Source: DASVFB01 sp963815965 (GTDB lineage: Bacteria > Actinomycetota > Thermoleophilia > Gaiellales > Gaiellaceae). From it: DNA of 64,000 nt. The DNA lies in contig CAWFIT010000001.1 of NCBI GenBank assembly GCA_963815965.1, forward strand, positions 496,001 through 560,000, given 5' to 3'. The translations under genes and the position numbers were made by a program. This document shows positions 62,532 to 64,000 of this stretch, one piece after another. Below the pieces are notes generated by a model that was not told the origin of the DNA, did no database searches, and saw only the letters and a program-made list of their open reading frames with translations. The stretch's first letter is position 1. Each line of letters opens with the position of its first letter.

Positions 62532-63890
62532 ATGGCTGACAAATTCGATCTCATCGTCATAGGCGCCGGCTCGGCGGCGCGCGACGCCGCCGCCAAAGCG
62601 TCGCGTGAGTACGGAGCACGGGTCGCCCTCATCGAGCGGACACGCTGGGGCGGCAGTTGTCCGAACGTCGCGTGCCGCCCCACGAAGGCTTATCTCGTCG
62701 CCGCAGAGCTCGCGTACTCCGTCAACGAGTTGAGCGAGTGGATGGGCATCGACTGCGGGCCTGCCCGTGTCGACCTCGCCCGCGTGCGTGCGTGGAAGGA
62801 CTCGATCCGCCGCGCGCAGGAGAGCTGGATCCAGGTGCTCACGGAGGCGGGCTACGAGCTCGTCGCCGGCGAAGCGACGTTCGTCGCCGCGCACACGCTT
62901 CGGGTCGGCGACCGCGAGCTCACTGCCGACCGCATCCTCATCGCCGCCGGCTCGCGCACAGCGGTGCCGCGCGTTCCTGGCATCGACGAGGTCGATTGGA
63001 TCGACCACGTCACCGCGCTCGAGCTCGAGGAGATACCCGAGTCGCTGCTCGTCGTCGGCGGCGGCCCGGTCGGCCTCGAGTTCGCACAGATCTTCGCCCG
63101 CTTCGGTTCGCGCGTGACGATCGTGAACCGCGACTCGCAGATCGCGGCGCGCTCCGATGCCGAGGCAGCGAACGAGCTGCAGGCCGCATTCGAGGCCGAG
63201 GGCATCGAGATCGTGCTCGATTCGGCCGTCGAGTCTTTCGCCGGCGAGGGCGACACGACGGTCGCGACGCTCAACGGCGGCCGAGAGGTGCGCGTCGCTC
63301 GCGTTTTGCTCGCCTCCGGGCGGGTGCCGAACACGGAGGAGCTCGCGCCGGAGCGCGCGGGCGTCGAGACCGATCGCGGATACATCGTCGTCGACGACCG
63401 GCAGCGCACGACCGTCGAGGGAATCTGGGCCGCGGGCGACGTCGCCATCGGCCCGCAGTTCACGCCTGCGGCTCAGTACCAGGCCCGGATCGCGGTCGAG
63501 GACATGTTCGGAGGTGGCGGACGGCACGCGGACTACTCGGTCATGCCGACTGCAATCTTCACCGATCCGGAGCTCGGGTCCGTCGGGCGGACGGAACGTG
63601 AGGCGCGCGCCGCGGGCCACGACGTCGACGCGGTGAAGCATCCGCTGCCAAACCTGACACGCGCGCAGTACACGCGCATGAAGCACGGGCTGTTCAAAAT
63701 CGTCTTCGACACCAGCACGCGAAAAGTGCTCGGCGTGCACGTCGTCTCACGCGGCGCGAGCGACATTGTCGGCGGACTCGCGCCGGCGCTGCAACTCGGC
63801 GTCACCGTCGACGATCTCGCGTACATGCACCACGTCTACCCGAGCTACTCGGAGGGCTTGAAGGCGGCAGCCGAGAAGGCGCTCGCGTAA
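62532..63890 (+). CDS. Pyridine nucleotide-disulfide oxidoreductase (Lpd/MerA-like)
   Basis: 452 residues. FAD-binding LIVIGAGSAARDAAAKA, redox Cys43 and Cys48 in GGSCPNVACRPTK, NAD-binding VVGGGPVGLEFAQIFARFG, and a C-terminal HHVYPSYSEG in place of HxHPTxSE. Dihydrolipoyl dehydrogenase, mercuric reductase or soluble transhydrogenase; no HMA or C-terminal Cys pair, so mercury is unlikely. ATG 62532 is 43 bases from the divergent sigma factor start. Confidence 0.88.
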   Translation: MADKFDLIVIGAGSAARDAAAKASREYGARVALIERTRWGGSCPNVACRPTKAYLVAAELAYSVNELSEWMGIDCGPARVDLARVRAWKDSIRRAQESWIQVLTEAGYELVAGEATFVAAHTLRVGDRELTADRILIAAGSRTAVPRVPGIDEVDWIDHVTALELEEIPESLLVVGGGPVGLEFAQIFARFGSRVTIVNRDSQIAARSDAEAANELQAAFEAEGIEIVLDSAVESFAGEGDTTVATLNGGREVRVARVLLASGRVPNTEELAPERAGVETDRGYIVVDDRQRTTVEGIWAAGDVAIGPQFTPAAQYQARIAVEDMFGGGGRHADYSVMPTAIFTDPELGSVGRTEREARAAGHDVDAVKHPLPNLTRAQYTRMKHGLFKIVFDTSTRKVLGVHVVSRGASDIVGGLAPALQLGVTVDDLAYMHHVYPSYSEGLKAAAEKALA

Positions 63891-63902
63891 TCTCACGCGC
63901 TG

Positions 63903-64000
63903 ATGTGCTTCGACACCGACTCGCTGCCGCCGATCCCGGTCCTCTCCGGCGGCGCACTCACGCACGAGGACCTCGAGCTCGAAGCGCGGGACGGGAACCG
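63903..64000 (+). CDS. Dienelactone hydrolase family protein, N-terminus only
   Basis: ATG 63903, open to the window end. The start MCFDTDSLPPIPVLSGG and HEDLELEARDGN match the N-terminus of an actinobacterial dienelactone-hydrolase-like group. Begins 12 bases after the reductase stop. Confidence 0.62.
   Translation, partial: MCFDTDSLPPIPVLSGGALTHEDLELEARDGN

Overview
The window is GC-rich, densely packed bacterial DNA. The gene set points to an actinobacterium, probably of the Thermoleophilia/Gaiellales type (inference). It includes a SigR/RsrA-like sigma/anti-sigma pair, a PAC2-family protein, a CysA2-like rhodanese, DipZ, hopanoid genes and class III nucleotide cyclases. No rRNA, tRNA, CRISPR array, phage or transposase gene was recognised. 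Many genes touch through 4-base ATGA/GTGA/TTGA overlaps, and four convergent pairs share one CTAG as both stop codons.

Layout. 1-4.3 kb: hopanoid operon hpnE(partial)-shc-hpnG-hpnH, then a GNAT pseudogene. 5.2-7.5 kb: ECF sigma factor, membrane anti-sigma candidate, lysyl-oxidase-like protein and a small secreted protein. 7.5-10.9 kb: MBL-like and serine beta-lactamase-like proteins, 6-phosphogluconolactonase, an ArsR-type regulator and a 54-residue membrane protein. 10.9-19 kb: HemK-like methyltransferase, a charge-polarised SF2 helicase, DipZ, an EEP-family nuclease/phosphatase, PAC2 and heme A synthase. 19-26 kb: cupin, archaeal-type phosphoglycerate mutase, a NadM-like adenylyltransferase, SelD, rhodanese and a thioredoxin-like lipoprotein. 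25.9-27.9 kb: an XRE-TPR regulator followed by a 35-codon secreted-peptide-like ORF, with a divergent promoter, a structured ncRNA candidate and a run of hairpins. 27.9-34.5 kb: cyclase, acetyltransferases, kinases and an MFS exporter. 34.6-39.9 kb: acyl-CoA synthetase, SDR, NAD synthetase and a Mug-NUDIX fusion. 40-50.4 kb: metabolic genes including a cysteine-desulfurase-like enzyme, M16 peptidase, acetyl-CoA synthetase, M24 peptidase and citrate synthase, with a 167-bp palindromic MITE-like element between the last two. 50.4-56.7 kb: a three-subunit molybdenum hydroxylase, a hydrolase-cyclase fusion, a lipoprotein cyclophilin and a MocA-like transferase. 56.7-64 kb: SigR/RsrA-like pair, a YbdK/HMA/YbjQ-like cluster, a second sigma/anti-sigma pair, a flavin disulfide reductase and a partial dienelactone hydrolase.

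At least nine otherwise well-preserved genes carry single-base frameshifts (selD, nadE, acs, the molybdenum hydroxylase large subunit and others). Because these include core genes, I read most as base-calling or assembly errors. Two GNAT genes (4.3-5.1 kb and 28.8-29.1 kb) look truly decayed. The strongest candidates for something new are the XRE-TPR/peptide cassette, the adjacent ncRNA, the 47.9-48.1 kb palindromic element, and a hairpin that could mask the ribosome site between selD and the NadM-like gene.
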